From Homalodisca vitripennis (lineage: Eukaryota; Arthropoda; Insecta; Hemiptera; Cicadellidae), in NCBI RefSeq assembly GCF_021130785.1, contig NC_060211.1, forward strand, positions 29,497,001-29,561,000: 64,000 nucleotides of DNA, written 5' to 3'. Both the position numbers and the translations under genes were made by a program. The notes beneath the pieces were generated by a model. That model was not told where the DNA came from. It made no database searches and worked only from the letters and a program-made list of their open reading frames with translations. This document shows, in pieces, positions 11,519 through 21,879 of the stretch. The stretch's first letter is position 1. Every line of letters begins with the position of its first letter.

Positions 11519-12258
11519 TACAGGGTGAATAATGAGTCAGGATCCCCCTCTATTTTTTTTTTTTTTTTTATACAAGGAAGTATCCTTTTGGTAGTGGTGC
11601 AATGTTTAAAATAAGTTTCATTTGAGGATTTTGAACATTTTTGGTGTCCCACAAATATTTCAAACGTAAACCCCTCTCAATTGAACCCTTATTTTGAAGA
11701 GCAGAAACATACCTAAAGAATGGTTAATACCAAAGATCCATAACTTCTTCCAATCCAAAATAATAGGTCGCCAAAATTTAAATAAAGTTTTTAAACTTAC
11801 ATTTACAAAAATCCGGAAGAAAACTTGAAAATATAAGAAACAGGATTTTTGGGGCCTGCAACGAAAATAACACTTCACACATTTGAAAACTAGAGAGAGG
11901 AGCTCACCCTATGCTTGTCTCACCGCCAAATAGTAGGAGGACTTCAGTTTGAACATTTGATTGGACTTGGCAACGCGGTGAGTTATTCAAAATATTGGTA
12001 TGGTAACACTAGCTATTATTTTGGATTGAAAAGAGGTATGGATCTCTGGTTTTATACACTCTTTAAGTTCCATGTTCTTCAAAATAAAGGGTCGATTGAG
12101 TTACTCCCAAAATCCCGCATTTTTGGGGGACCCAAAACAGCGTTAAAAATCATGCAATGAAATTACCTTTCTAAATTGCACTACTGCCTAAAGGGTACCA
12201 CCTTACATAAACTTTTAAAAATAATAGAGGGGGGTCCTGAATTTTTGTTCGCCCTGTA
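11519..12258. mobile_element. Foldback MITE, 740 bp, TA target site
   Basis: The left end is TA-CAGGGTGAATAATGAGTC and the right end in reverse is TA-CAGGGCGAACAAAAATTC, both followed by AGGAncCCCCTCTATT. The inverted similarity continues deep inside: ctcaattgaacccttatttt (left) matches ctcaatcgaccctttatttt (right, reversed), and aatccaaaataatag occurs on both arms. The element is thus a long imperfect hairpin with a short central part. TA flanks and the end sequence suggest a Tc1/mariner-superfamily relative. Frames at 11660-11878 and 11915-12160 lie within the two arms and are not genes. Confidence 0.75.
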
Positions 12259-13193
12259 TATGTTCGGAAATGGCCCTCTAAGGACTTCTTGGATGTAGCC
12301 CCTCAAAGTTGATAAAAAATAATATTTTCGCTTTGATAGTTATGAGTCAATCGTAAAACTGTTGGAACAGTAGAATTTAGCAAAGTCATAGCATATACCA
12401 ATATATGTACTATATTGTCAAAGTTCTCCAACAAGCACGGCAATCTCGCCCCACAATGCTTACGCAATATCAAACTCTATTGTCTCAAAATGGAAATCAC
12501 AGAACAATTTTACAAAAAAAATATTCTCTTTCCTACAAGATATAAAGTAACAAACCCCGTTCCACAATCTTCTTTTAGTGTCTTTATTTTAGTTAAACTT
12601 CTATCGTAATAGTCCCCATATGATAAATTTTATGGTAATTCATGCATTACTTGGACGGAGTGATAAAAACGCACTGCATTTGTCCACTTTTTGGGAGCAA
12701 GATATACGGTACTTATCACCATATATTATATAATTGCATCCTTTACTCGTCATATGTTTATGTGACACACGTATTATTTTTACTCCTAGAATATACCCTG
12801 GAATTGTGTTTTTAAATAAAATATACCATCAAAAATACCCGATTTTGCACATTTTTAGTTTACCAAAAGAATACTTCCCGATCTACGGTTACAGTTGACC
12901 CATCAATGTCAATAAGCGAATATTGACAGATCGCACAAGCACTCTGTACCACGTTATCAATCATGCTAACAAGGCTGAATTGGACTAAATACTGAAACAT
13001 GACTGGAAGAAGAAATACTTGTTGACCTGTTGTATTTCTGGATCAATTGAACATCACGGAGCGCCTCTCTGTCAATAATCAATGTTCAAACTTATTGTGA
13101 CCGCCGAGTCGTCTAGTGCATATTATGGTCTATGGTGATTACAAATGCGTGTGTACAGTTCTTTCATGTGTGGAACGGAAGTTTACTGGGTAG
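12259..13193. other. AT-rich sequence grading into a GC-richer block
   Basis: 12259-12850 is featureless. From about 12870 base composition rises (gatctacggttacag, gaacatcacggagcgcctct), leading into the open frame at 13194. No repeat family was recognised; it may flank a gene or be unannotated regulatory sequence. Confidence 0.25.
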
Positions 13194-13367
13194 CATCTGC
13201 CGCGGTCTCAGGTCATTAGCGGACAGCTGTGGTGCACTCTGCACGCTCTGGTGGTGGGCGGCCTGTACATCCCATCACCACAGAACCCGCCACAGACGGG
13301 TTACAAGCTTGTCAGCCACTGTTGGCTGTTCGACATTTCGAGAGTGATGGTAATTAGGAAAGGTTAA
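13194..13367 (+). CDS. Exon-like open frame, 57 codons, unidentified
   Basis: After TAG at 13191-13193 the frame is open to TAA at 13365-13367. Residues include SGQLWCTLHALVVGGLYIPS, then PQNPPQTGYKLVSHCWLFD. A plausible acceptor (ggtctcaggtcattag) ends at 13219, and a donor-like GTAATT begins at 13350, which would bound an exon of about 130 bp. The residue mix (W, C, H, G, P) is unusual for chance in this AT-rich DNA, but it comes from a locally GC-rich island where frames are open on more than one strand. No family recognised. It could equally be a fragment of an unrecognised transposon. Confidence 0.3.
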   Translation, partial: HLPRSQVISGQLWCTLHALVVGGLYIPSPQNPPQTGYKLVSHCWLFDISRVMVIRKG

Positions 13368-13454
13368 GGCCGGATATTTAAGGCACTTGTATTTTTGTCA
13401 TCGAGTCTGGTCTGAAGATAGAGTAGGTAAACTCCTGCTCTTTTTGGACCTCCC

Positions 13455-13560
13455 AAATAGCCTTTATTGGCTGAGCGTTAGCGAAGCCTATCACTCATGG
13501 GGAGAAAAAATTCAATTTTTATCTGCCTATCTGTCTAACTTTAATTAAAAATTTAGCTTG
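13455..13560 (-). repeat. Dispersed repeat copy (AACGCTCGGCCA/GATAGACAG family)
   Basis: ggctgagcgttagcgaagcc, then tatcactc and later atctgcctatctgtctaac, is the reverse of the 29.3-29.5 kb copy, which carries gataggctttactaacgctc and gcagatagacag. Confidence 0.5.
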
Positions 13561-15075
13561 AACCTTGAATTTCTGTACGAGCATTACTGTGTTTGATTAT
13601 GACGATGCACTTAATGGGACATACATAGCTGACCTGTAGCATAAAACACAGACAATTCGCATGAATATATGAATAAAAAAGTACTATAAACTCACAATTT
13701 AATTTATTGTCAAATCACTATAAATTATAAGAAACCTCTTTTTGTTAATGTGATTACACCATAAAAATGCATACTGTATACACATTCTTACTTGAAAATA
13801 TTCAAGAGTTAATTCAACTGAAGAGGGTTATATGAAAATAATTCGAAGTTAAAGATAAAATTAACTGTAATTTTAAATGTATGTAGGCCAATATAAAAAA
13901 CAGTATAAGTATTGAGAAACTAATGATATAACAAAAATATTTCGGGGGTTCACAGCTAGAGTAGGCAACGTAAAATGTGGTCTATATAAACTTAGGAGTT
14001 TTAAACTTTATTTATTTTAAATGTTGTACATCTATTGTCACTATAATTATTCTGACATGATGCATATTTCTATTAGTGAGATTTTTATTTTAAAAGTGAT
14101 ACTTCTAAAATGCAATGCAAATGCCTAGCCATGTATAAATCTTCGTTCAGTTGTTATAGACTCTTCGTTTGGCAAGTTCAATTACACAAAGATAATAAAT
14201 CATCCTAGCCTTCGTTATCGGTTGCAGTATTGATTACACGAACACGCCGTTACACGACTGGTCGTATATCGTGTAGGAGGGAGTGTCGAGTGTGGGAGTA
14301 ACTGAGGCACTGTGGAGTTCTACCTGATACGTTTATATCCCCTAACAAGCGTTATCCCTCGCTATTTTAATTGGACGTTCATCTACAACCTAACACAAAA
14401 CAGTTTCGCAATACCAATCCTCCAACACTTCAGAGCTTCCCGTTGTAAATTTACGATATTAAAATTAATTTATTAACTTATTCATTGCATTTTGACTGAT
14501 AGTGTAGCACTGTATCTTGTACATAGGTGGGACGAATAGGTCACACACAGTATTTTTATGTGTCCTTAGGAAAGAAGTAATGAATAAATGTTTTTAAGTA
14601 TCTTGTGAAAGTCCAGCTCTCGCAAAGTTGAGATTAATATACTTTACCACCTTACAAACTAAAAAAGACGTAGAGGTAAGGAAAAAATAGAAGCACAATT
14701 ATAAAAACATAAAAGATAAAGGAATGTGTTAAATTGTTGCAATTAATATGGCATCACCTTCTTAGATCAAAACAGAAAGTGCAATTTTACGTTTTTAAAT
14801 AAAGTGTTTACTCTGCTAAAATCATACAAGGATTAAAACGCCTTACTAAAATTGTATTTTTAAACTGCAGGCTTTTTGCTGCTTCGCTCGATCAGTAGAA
14901 TTGGCAGGAACCTTTACGTTGGTATCGTATTCCCAAATATTTCTCTAATCTGTGATAGAATAAGTTACCACTTTCTTACCACCTTCCAACAGATCCAGGT
15001 GCGTTATCTTACGTGTTCAAAAATGAATATTGCAGAACATTATAACATTCATCTTTGAAGCGACTTTTTCCATTT
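13561..15075. other. AT-rich non-coding sequence
   Basis: No gene recognised. A slightly GC-richer patch at 14210-14420 (cacgccgttacacgactggt) shows nothing identifiable. Confidence 0.3.
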
Positions 15076-15375
15076 TCAATCCGTACATTTCAAACCTCGG
15101 TATCCAACATTTGTGAAGAATGTGTTGTTCACGCGAGTGATAAAGCAGTTTTCCACAATTTCTTGCCAAATAGTTAAGAAAACACGCCAAAAAACTAATC
15201 GTAATCTTGTGTATGGGACGCAGGTGGAACCATGATGGTAATTTTTATGTTTAACAATTCTTAATGTGAGTGATAAATATCCACGAATAAGCTCTGAAAT
15301 GTTCAAAAATTTTCTTATCAAATACCTCTTAGCGCAAGACATTCTGGTAAGACGAACATGTGCACAAAGTCGCAT
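15076..15375 (-). CDS. ATG-initiated ORF, 99 residues, unidentified, doubtful
   Basis: The ATG at 15373-15375 opens a 99-codon frame, one of the longest non-repeat frames in the window. It is rich in R, C, T and F; its second half contains FWRVFLTIWQEIVENC and then FFTNVGYRGLKC. The 'W.EI' spacing near the end faintly recalls the C-terminus of Tc1-like transposases, but no DDE residues can be placed. A plus-strand frame (15266-15451) overlaps it, which lowers confidence. It could be a decayed transposase end or chance. Confidence 0.2.
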   Translation of the reverse strand: MRLCAHVRLTRMSCAKRYLIRKFLNISELIRGYLSLTLRIVKHKNYHHGSTCVPYTRLRLVFWRVFLTIWQEIVENCFITRVNNTFFTNVGYRGLKCTD

Positions 15376-15451
15376 GCAAATCCGTCATATTAATTTCGGA
15401 GAATTCATTATGAATCAGTCAGTTAGATTGGGCCTTTATTTATGTAGATAA

Positions 15452-15799
15452 ATTGAAAATAATAATTTATTTATTCCTTTTTATACAAGCCAGGTACTGT
15501 AATAACTTCTTAGAAATTAAAACTGCCACGTTATCAGGTTATGTGGCAGCTATTTAGAAAAAAATCAAATAAAAAATGCACAAAAACAAAATAGACAAAT
15601 AGTCAATAGACTAGACAAACTGAGAGTCCAGTAACACAGTAACTAAAGTATTTAACTCAGTGGCGTCAGCTACAATTTTAACAAATGTACACTAGTATTA
15701 AGAAGGATAAATGATAAATACAAATACAGATAGTAAAATAAAGAACATTATTAGGACAATGTTTATAATAATATAAAGTCTATATTGCAAAGATTAACA
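15452..15799. other. AT-rich non-coding sequence
   Basis: Nothing recognised before the retrotransposon-derived array begins. Confidence 0.3.
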
Positions 15800-17010
15800 A
15801 AACTGATTAATTAGCTATTTGCACTGTTGCAACACTTCCTTAAGAAATTCCAAGCTTCATGCTCAAGTAGCCAGATTTTAAGCTTCTTGCAACACTTTGT
15901 CAAGTTCTGAATAATTTTAATATGCTGTGGCAGTTTATTAAAACACGTCTTGGGTCCAGCATACTGGGAACATTCAATGTCTGAAAATGGATTTATTAAC
16001 CTTGGGTAATCTAAAAAGCCGTTATCGAGAACTTCTAATGTCTTGGGGAATATTGATGACATAAGAATTTATTACTGATTGATTAGATTTGCACTATTGC
16101 AACACTTCCTTAAAAAACCCCAAACTTTCATGCTCAAGTAGCTTTCATCTTAAGTTTAATGGGGCAGTTTATTAAAACACTTGGGTCCAGCATACTGGAA
16201 GCAATCAATGTCTGATAATCTTGTCTACAAGGCCGTTGTCGAGAACTTCTAATGACATGGGGAATATTTATGACATTAGAGTTTATGACTGATTAATTAG
16301 CTATTTGCACTGTTGCAACACTTCCTTAAGAAATTCCAAGCTTCATGCTCAAGTAGCCAGATTTTAAGCTTCTTGCAACACTTTGTCAAGTTCTGAATAA
16401 TTTTAATATGCTGTGGCAGTTTATTAAAACACGTCTTGGGTCCAGCATACTGGGAACATCCAATGTCTGAAAATGGATTTATTAACCTTGGGTAATCTAA
16501 AAAGCCGTTATCGAGAACTTCTAATGTCATGGGGAACATTTATGACATTAGAATTTATGACTGACATTAGATTTGCACTATTGCATCACTTCCTTAAAAA
16601 ATTCCAAGCTTTCATGCTCAAGTAGCTTTCATCTTAAGTTTAATGGGGCAGTTTATTAAAACACTTGGGTCCAGCATACTGGAAGCAATCAATGTCTGAT
16701 AATCTTGTCTACAAGGCCGTTGTCGAGAACTTCTAATGACATGGGGAATATTTATGACATTAGAGTTTATGACTGATTGATTAGATATTTGCACTGTTGC
16801 AACACTCCCTTAAGAAATCCCTAGCTTTCATGCTCAACTAGCCAGATCTTAAGATTCTTGTAAAACTTTGCCAAGTTCTGAATAATTTGAAGATGCTGGG
16901 GCAGTTTATTAAAACACTTGGGTCCAGCATACTGGAAGCAATCAATGTCTGAAAATCTTGCCTAAAAATCCGTTGTCGAGAACTTCTAATGTCATGAGGA
17001 ATATTTGTTA
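15800..17010 (-). repeat. Tandem array of a non-LTR retrotransposon C-terminal coding fragment
   Basis: Five related blocks of about 190-260 bp follow one another (about 15806-16066, 16080-16280, 16297-16550, 16565-16760, 16790-17005). Read on the minus strand, the first and third encode nearly identical 80-83 residue products with YAGPKTCFNKLPQHIK, NLTKCCKKLKIWLLEHEAW. This order (YaGpK.fN.LP..ik, then KkLk.WLle) is the typical end of ORF2 of insect non-LTR elements; the 46.6 kb fragment has the same order (YMGAKLFNCLPADIK, LKNWLLKHSF). The second and fourth blocks lack an internal piece of the unit and match each other, so an A-B-A-B-C higher-order pattern with a period of about 486 bp is visible. 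The array arose by duplication of a two-block unit, not by separate insertions. No reverse transcriptase domain is present. Confidence 0.75.
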
Positions 17011-17079
17011 CCTCTATTGCCACTTCTTAAAAAAAATAGGTTTTTTCAACAAAAGCCTCCATTAGAAAACAAGCTCTAC

Positions 17080-17560
17080 TCCAAATGGCCTTTTGAAATG
17101 GCAGAGTGTTGCTATGCGTGTTACAGGGTACGATTTACGTTTCACTGTTGTTTATGTGCTAAGTGGATGAGGGGGCCGGGGGGATTTAGTAACAGAATCT
17201 GCCGCTAGATAGCAGCGGTGTAGCACAATGGGAGGAAATGTTTGCACGGAAGTGATAAGTAGAGCTGTGATAAGCCGGGCCGGTGCTGTTTGTGTGGGTG
17301 GCCCGGCCCGGGCTGTTGTCCCGGCGCAGCAGATGAGTGGCGCAGCCTGCCACTCTGCCACTCAATGCCCACCCACCTGTGTGTGGCTTTGTTGAGCATA
17401 ATACGCCATGGAGCAGTGTCATTAACAGATAGACGACTTCCATGAAAGCCAAACTTGGGCCTAGTGAACTGCAACGGAAAGCAGGAACAAAATAGGCCCA
17501 CTTGATGATTGTATGATTATTTACAAGGAAGGACGTGATATACAAATCAAGAAACGATGT
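17080..17560. other. GC-rich, CpG-containing island
   Basis: Between AT-rich flanks this block has strings such as ggccggtgctgtttgtgtgg and cccggcccgggctgttgtcc, plus an E-box-like CACACAGGTGGG. Long minus-strand frames (126 and 98 residues) run across it in two frames with low-complexity P/G/R/S-rich products, which is what GC-rich DNA gives by chance. It may be a promoter-type island or a conserved non-coding element. No TSS or exon could be fixed. Confidence 0.35.
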
Positions 17561-18479
17561 TACCATTGAAATTTAGAATCTCTGCAAAGATATAATAATC
17601 CTAGAATTGCTTGATTGGGAGCATAGTCCTTCTACATGTTTTATTGTCTTTCGCATCAGTTCACTTTCAGTATATTCCTTTAAGAAGAGTTCAAGTAAAA
17701 TTAGCCATTCATTGCTGGCGAATCTTTGTAATTTTATTTCGATATTATAGATATTCTTATTCTGAAATAAAATTACTTACGCTACATAAAAATGTTTAAA
17801 ATGAACTAGTGATGAAATAAATACATTGAAACATGTGTATATAAACACAGGCTCGTACTTAGGCTGGTTTTTTCGGAAAACTTTACCGGGGCCAGGGCCC
17901 TCAGATGGGCCCGGGCTAGCTCCGCTACACATACAGGCGGGTATAAAGAGGCGGGTGACGTAAAATGATGGGGCCCGACCGAATATCTTTTCCGGGGACC
18001 ACCAAAGGTGAGAACAGCTCTGTAAATATATATTCATCATACAGAGAGTAGTTTATTCAGTTAAAGTTGTATAAATTAGAAAATATTGAATAATCAAATA
18101 GTATTAATTAATATTGAAGAGAAATTTAAACTTCAGTAATGAACAATTGCTACGTTTATAAAAGCATGAATAAACAATACTTCATGTTTACCAACATTAC
18201 AGAAATTGTAGAGTATAAGAGGATATCAAATTAATATTCGTTGAGCTGGAGATTTAATGGTTCGAGTGTTTTGTAAAAACGAAAACGAGATGCGAATAAC
18301 ATTGGTCGAGTGGACTCGAAATAAATCTCAGTAACAGATAAAAGTTACCCGAGCTTGAATCCCGTGCTTACTGACCGGGTTGAGTCCTTCAGGATGGGTC
18401 AACAAAGGCTATACTCTCTTTTGTTACTCATTTCTTTAATCATGTTACCATCTGGATACAGCAATACGAGCGCCAGGAG
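17561..18479. other. AT-rich sequence with a GC-rich repeat-like patch
   Basis: The patch at 17860-18015 (gccagggccctcagatgggc, gggaccaccaaaggtgag) looks like part of an interspersed element, but I found no second copy in this window. The rest is featureless. Confidence 0.3.
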
Positions 18480-18640
18480 CGTAGCCAGTCGAAAGAGGGG
18501 GGGGGGGTGTGAATATAATCTACATAAAAAGCATTATTAAAACTGTAAAACACAAAATTCTTTATGAGAGAAACACTACCCGGTGAAAAAATAAACTAAA
18601 TGGATGAGCCTTAATGCCCCCCCCCCCCCAATAGTATTTT
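18480..18640. repeat. Repeat fragment with poly-G and poly-C runs
   Basis: gagcgtagccagtcgaaaga is followed by a run of about ten G; at about 18618 a run of about a dozen C occurs, preceded by cactacccggtgaaaaaata. The tacccggtgaagaataaa piece with adjacent poly-C recurs at about 28430-28460. A dispersed repeat is likely. Confidence 0.4.
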
Positions 18641-18704
18641 CCAGACATTTCTTCAGATATCGTCTGCAGACTATCCGCCGAACATTGTAGAAGTATTCAT
18701 TTTA

Positions 18705-19325
18705 ACAAAGATTATATTTCCGTCCGCCATCTTGGGTCCGTCAATGAGATAACTTTTTTCATTTTTAATGTAAAGCTGGTGTTTTGATATATGATTTCAA
18801 AGTACTTTTTGTACTAAACACAATCCCACAATCCGATTTTAAACCCTTTATTCGTACAAGATAGTGGTACTTTTTTTTCAAAACTATACTTTTTCCATTA
18901 CTAATAACATTTTCAAAAATATCTGACTTTGTAAAAAACGTAAAATAAAGCTTAACGGCTCCTTTTATTTGATATATTTATAAAATGTTGTCACTTCAAA
19001 ATGCTCTCAAGATGTTAGGCAGTTTTTTGTGAACAAGCTATAATACTGTTAAGAGGTCGGAGGCTACTTTAGACACATAATTAACTAAATGTAAGCTGTT
19101 ACTAATTTATAATAATATTTATCCAAATAAATGTATTGGCTAATATACTTTTATTATTCCTAAAAGTATTAATTTCTTAAGAATGAATACAGATTTTTTA
19201 ACCGAATCTGTATTATTTTCAGTGCAAAAAGTTGACTGTAATCATGTATCACCACCATCTTTAGATTTAAAAAAGTATCTACTCCAGATGTGGTGCATCC
19301 AAGATGACGAACGAAAATATAACCC
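18705..19325. mobile_element. Inverted-repeat element, about 620 bp
   Basis: The left arm attatatttccgtccgccat then cttgg (18711-18735) is mirrored on the right as ccaagatgacgaacgaaaat then ataacc (19299-19324). Similarity continues inward: taaagctggtgttttgatat on the left corresponds to ctaaagatggtggtgataca on the right in reverse. The centre is AT-rich and non-coding. A non-autonomous DNA transposon is the simplest reading; no target duplication was verified. Confidence 0.55.
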
Positions 19326-20774
19326 TAATTAAGTACTTGTTGGAAGGCTGACGGTAGTCCAGAGTCGATATCAGAATAAATGTGTAAAACATCTTTCCTA
19401 CTTAGGAGGGGGGATATTCAAAACTCTCTGCCAAACGGGCAAATGTTACTGTCTCATTAGAGGTGCAAAAATTAAATCACTACTGATTGTTGTAGCTCAC
19501 TATCAGTACAGTCACGTATAGAGTAGATATTGTTTAGTACTCAGCTTTGTTTACATGAATTATTTACTTTTTTATCAACCCCTTTTCTTAAATGTGATAT
19601 CGTTTAATCTGCAATTAAATTCCCTAAATAAAACATAATTACTGAAATATAATGTACATTTTATAAACCTGCAAAACTAGATGTTCAGATACTATTAATA
19701 TACTATTGTATATTTGTTATATTTCCGTATAACTTTTTTTAATAAATCGCCATTTTCTAAATAAACTTAATAAAAATTAAAATTAAAAACAAGAAAAAAT
19801 GTATAAAGATAACAAAGATAAAAATTAATATTTTTGTAATTCGATCTTTGCGACATAAGAGTTCTTCCAAAATTTCTATTCATCACTACAAACAAATATC
19901 AAATTTAATATTGTCAAGAAAGAACACAAAATTCGGACTATTCGGATGATTATTGAATAACTTAAAATACAATATGATATTTGTATTTGTATTTGGTCCA
20001 GAAGTAATATCTTCAAATGTTATCAGAGTTCTGGAACACTGTGTACATTGATTCTACGAAATGTATGCACACTTCTTTAATTTTCTATTCATTAATAAAA
20101 CCCCTCCCCCACCCTGTGTTTATGGAATCAACCAATTACGGGTCTACCCGTACGGAGGGAAAGTACCTGAGGGTAGGCCAAAGGCAAACAACATTAGCAA
20201 CCTCTCTGTCATACGCACAACACAATCTCCCTTTTCCCTTTGCCTATTAATCAAAGCATATAGCTAAACTTTACTCAGAATATCTTTGAAACTGTAGGAA
20301 AGTTCACGCAATGTATTGTCCATATTTAAGGAATCACTACAGAAAATGTCGTAATATAATTGTATGGAAGCCATCAGGTAATTAATGTCGGAAAGAGGGA
20401 AATCGTTTTGTATGATTATAAGCGTCTTTATAAAATAAACTTTTAATTTAGAACTTAGTCGGGGCAAATAATTAGAGAGTTTCCTGAAAGGCCAGCTTCT
20501 ACCGGGAAAAGTGGCGTTAATTCACTAAAACACTCCGTCGACCTGCACTCTAATTTTATTTAATCACGTCGTGTTTCGTTGATGTCACCAGGACATCGTA
20601 TCTCGTCTACAGGTCTCACTCATATTTTCATATAAAATAACGATTCTTTTTGTTATTCGAATACGTCCGTTTTACACGATACGTTCTTATAAATATGTGT
20701 AATGTTCTGTTGGAGAATCCACTCTGTTGTTTAACCGAGAATCGAATACGTAACGACATGCTTCTAAGGGTCTA
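19326..20774. other. AT-rich sequence; GC-richer patch at 20100-20260
   Basis: Two overlapping plus-strand frames of 77 and 68 codons cross the patch, and the minus strand is open too, so none is credited. The patch (acccctcccccaccctgtgt, ggtctacccgtacggaggga) may be an old repeat. Confidence 0.3.
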
Positions 20775-20839
20775 GTTCGATTACTCCTATAATTCCCCCA
20801 GGAGGGTCGTTGTGCCAACGATCAGTGGAGTAATCGAAC
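20775..20839. other. 13-bp perfect inverted repeat (hairpin)
   Basis: gttcgattactcc at 20775-20787 pairs with ggagtaatcgaac at 20827-20839 around a 39-base loop that holds its own short cgttgtgccaacg hairpin (about 20808-20820). It is not a tRNA: no acceptor stem or A box can be placed. Confidence 0.6.
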
Positions 20840-20919
20840 CGTCCACGCTGCTAAGACAAGAGGAACATTTTTATAACTAATACACAACGAACTATATAAG
20901 CGTGAGTGTGGGAGTATTA

Positions 20920-21649
20920 TACAGGGTGATCAATTAAAGATGGCCACCACTGGAATCATATAAAGTATTAATTTGACAGCAAAATTTAAATTACGAACTT
21001 TACCATTATTTAATTATATTTTTTAAATTACATAGTAATTTCTGTTTAATTCAGTCGTAATTTTTCAATATTGCTATAAATATTGAATTTTTTTATACAA
21101 ACCCATATTTTTACTAACAGATTTATATTTGACATGCAATTCTACGGGCTTTTTCTCTTTGTTGTAATGTTAATACACTTAACCGATTAACCGCTAGGAG
21201 TGCGTTAGGAATTTCAGAAATATTTGTAACGCCTTCACTGTGACTATAGTTGTTTACCGACTTTAGGAAAGCAAGAATAGTACTAAATGTGATATCGCAA
21301 CTTTTACAATATATACAACCATGCTAACTTAGTAAGGCAGTAACTTATATACTTGTTTAAATCTTCAAAATGTTCGAAGTATATAAAAATAATTATATTT
21401 ATAAAATACTACAAAATTTTTCTTATAGAATGTTTTCCAAAATCTGAAAGTTACGATACAATATCAAGATAACACAGTAAAACGTACATGGTTTTATCTT
21501 TTTAGGTTCAAAGGTTATTTATTATTCTACGGTAAAACGGGTGCTGGATAAATTGAGTTTAATTTGTATTGATACAATACAGCTATTTTAAATTCTAAAA
21601 CACTCCTGATCTTTGTGGTTTTCTATAGGAAACTTTTCATCACCCTGCA
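20920..21649. mobile_element. Candidate MITE with CAGGGTGAT ends
   Basis: The left end is TA-CAGGGTGATCAATTAAAG; the right end in reverse is CAGGGTGATGAAAAGTTT, flanked by CA where TA is expected. The shared inverted part is only 9-12 bp, so the pairing may be coincidental, although the 730-bp spacing and end sequence match the 11.5 kb element's style. Confidence 0.35.
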
Positions 21650-21879
21650 GATAAATATCGTACGTATATGTAATATGGCAAACTAATTATACAGGAAGTA
21701 ACCAGATAACTAACAATCGTAGAATGGTTGAAGAAGAATAAGTATGAAAAAATAAAGATAACTAACAATGAAAATATTGATGAGGAAAATATTAAAAAGT
21801 ACTAAAGGGTACAGATTGTGAAAAAATTAAAAATAACTTATCATATAGCTACAGATACCTTACAAGAAGGATTAGAGAA
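21650..21879. other. AT-rich flank of the satellite
   Basis: Contains aataagtatgaaaaaataaag-type low complexity leading into the satellite; nothing else seen. Confidence 0.3.

Noticed and set aside
17186..17566. 126-codon and 98-codon overlapping minus-strand ORFs
   Set aside because: Both read the GC-rich island in two frames at once with low-complexity products; neither has a motif or splice support.
20775..20839. tRNA gene
   Set aside because: A GTTCGATTA string resembles a B box, but it is one arm of a hairpin and no A box or acceptor stem exists.
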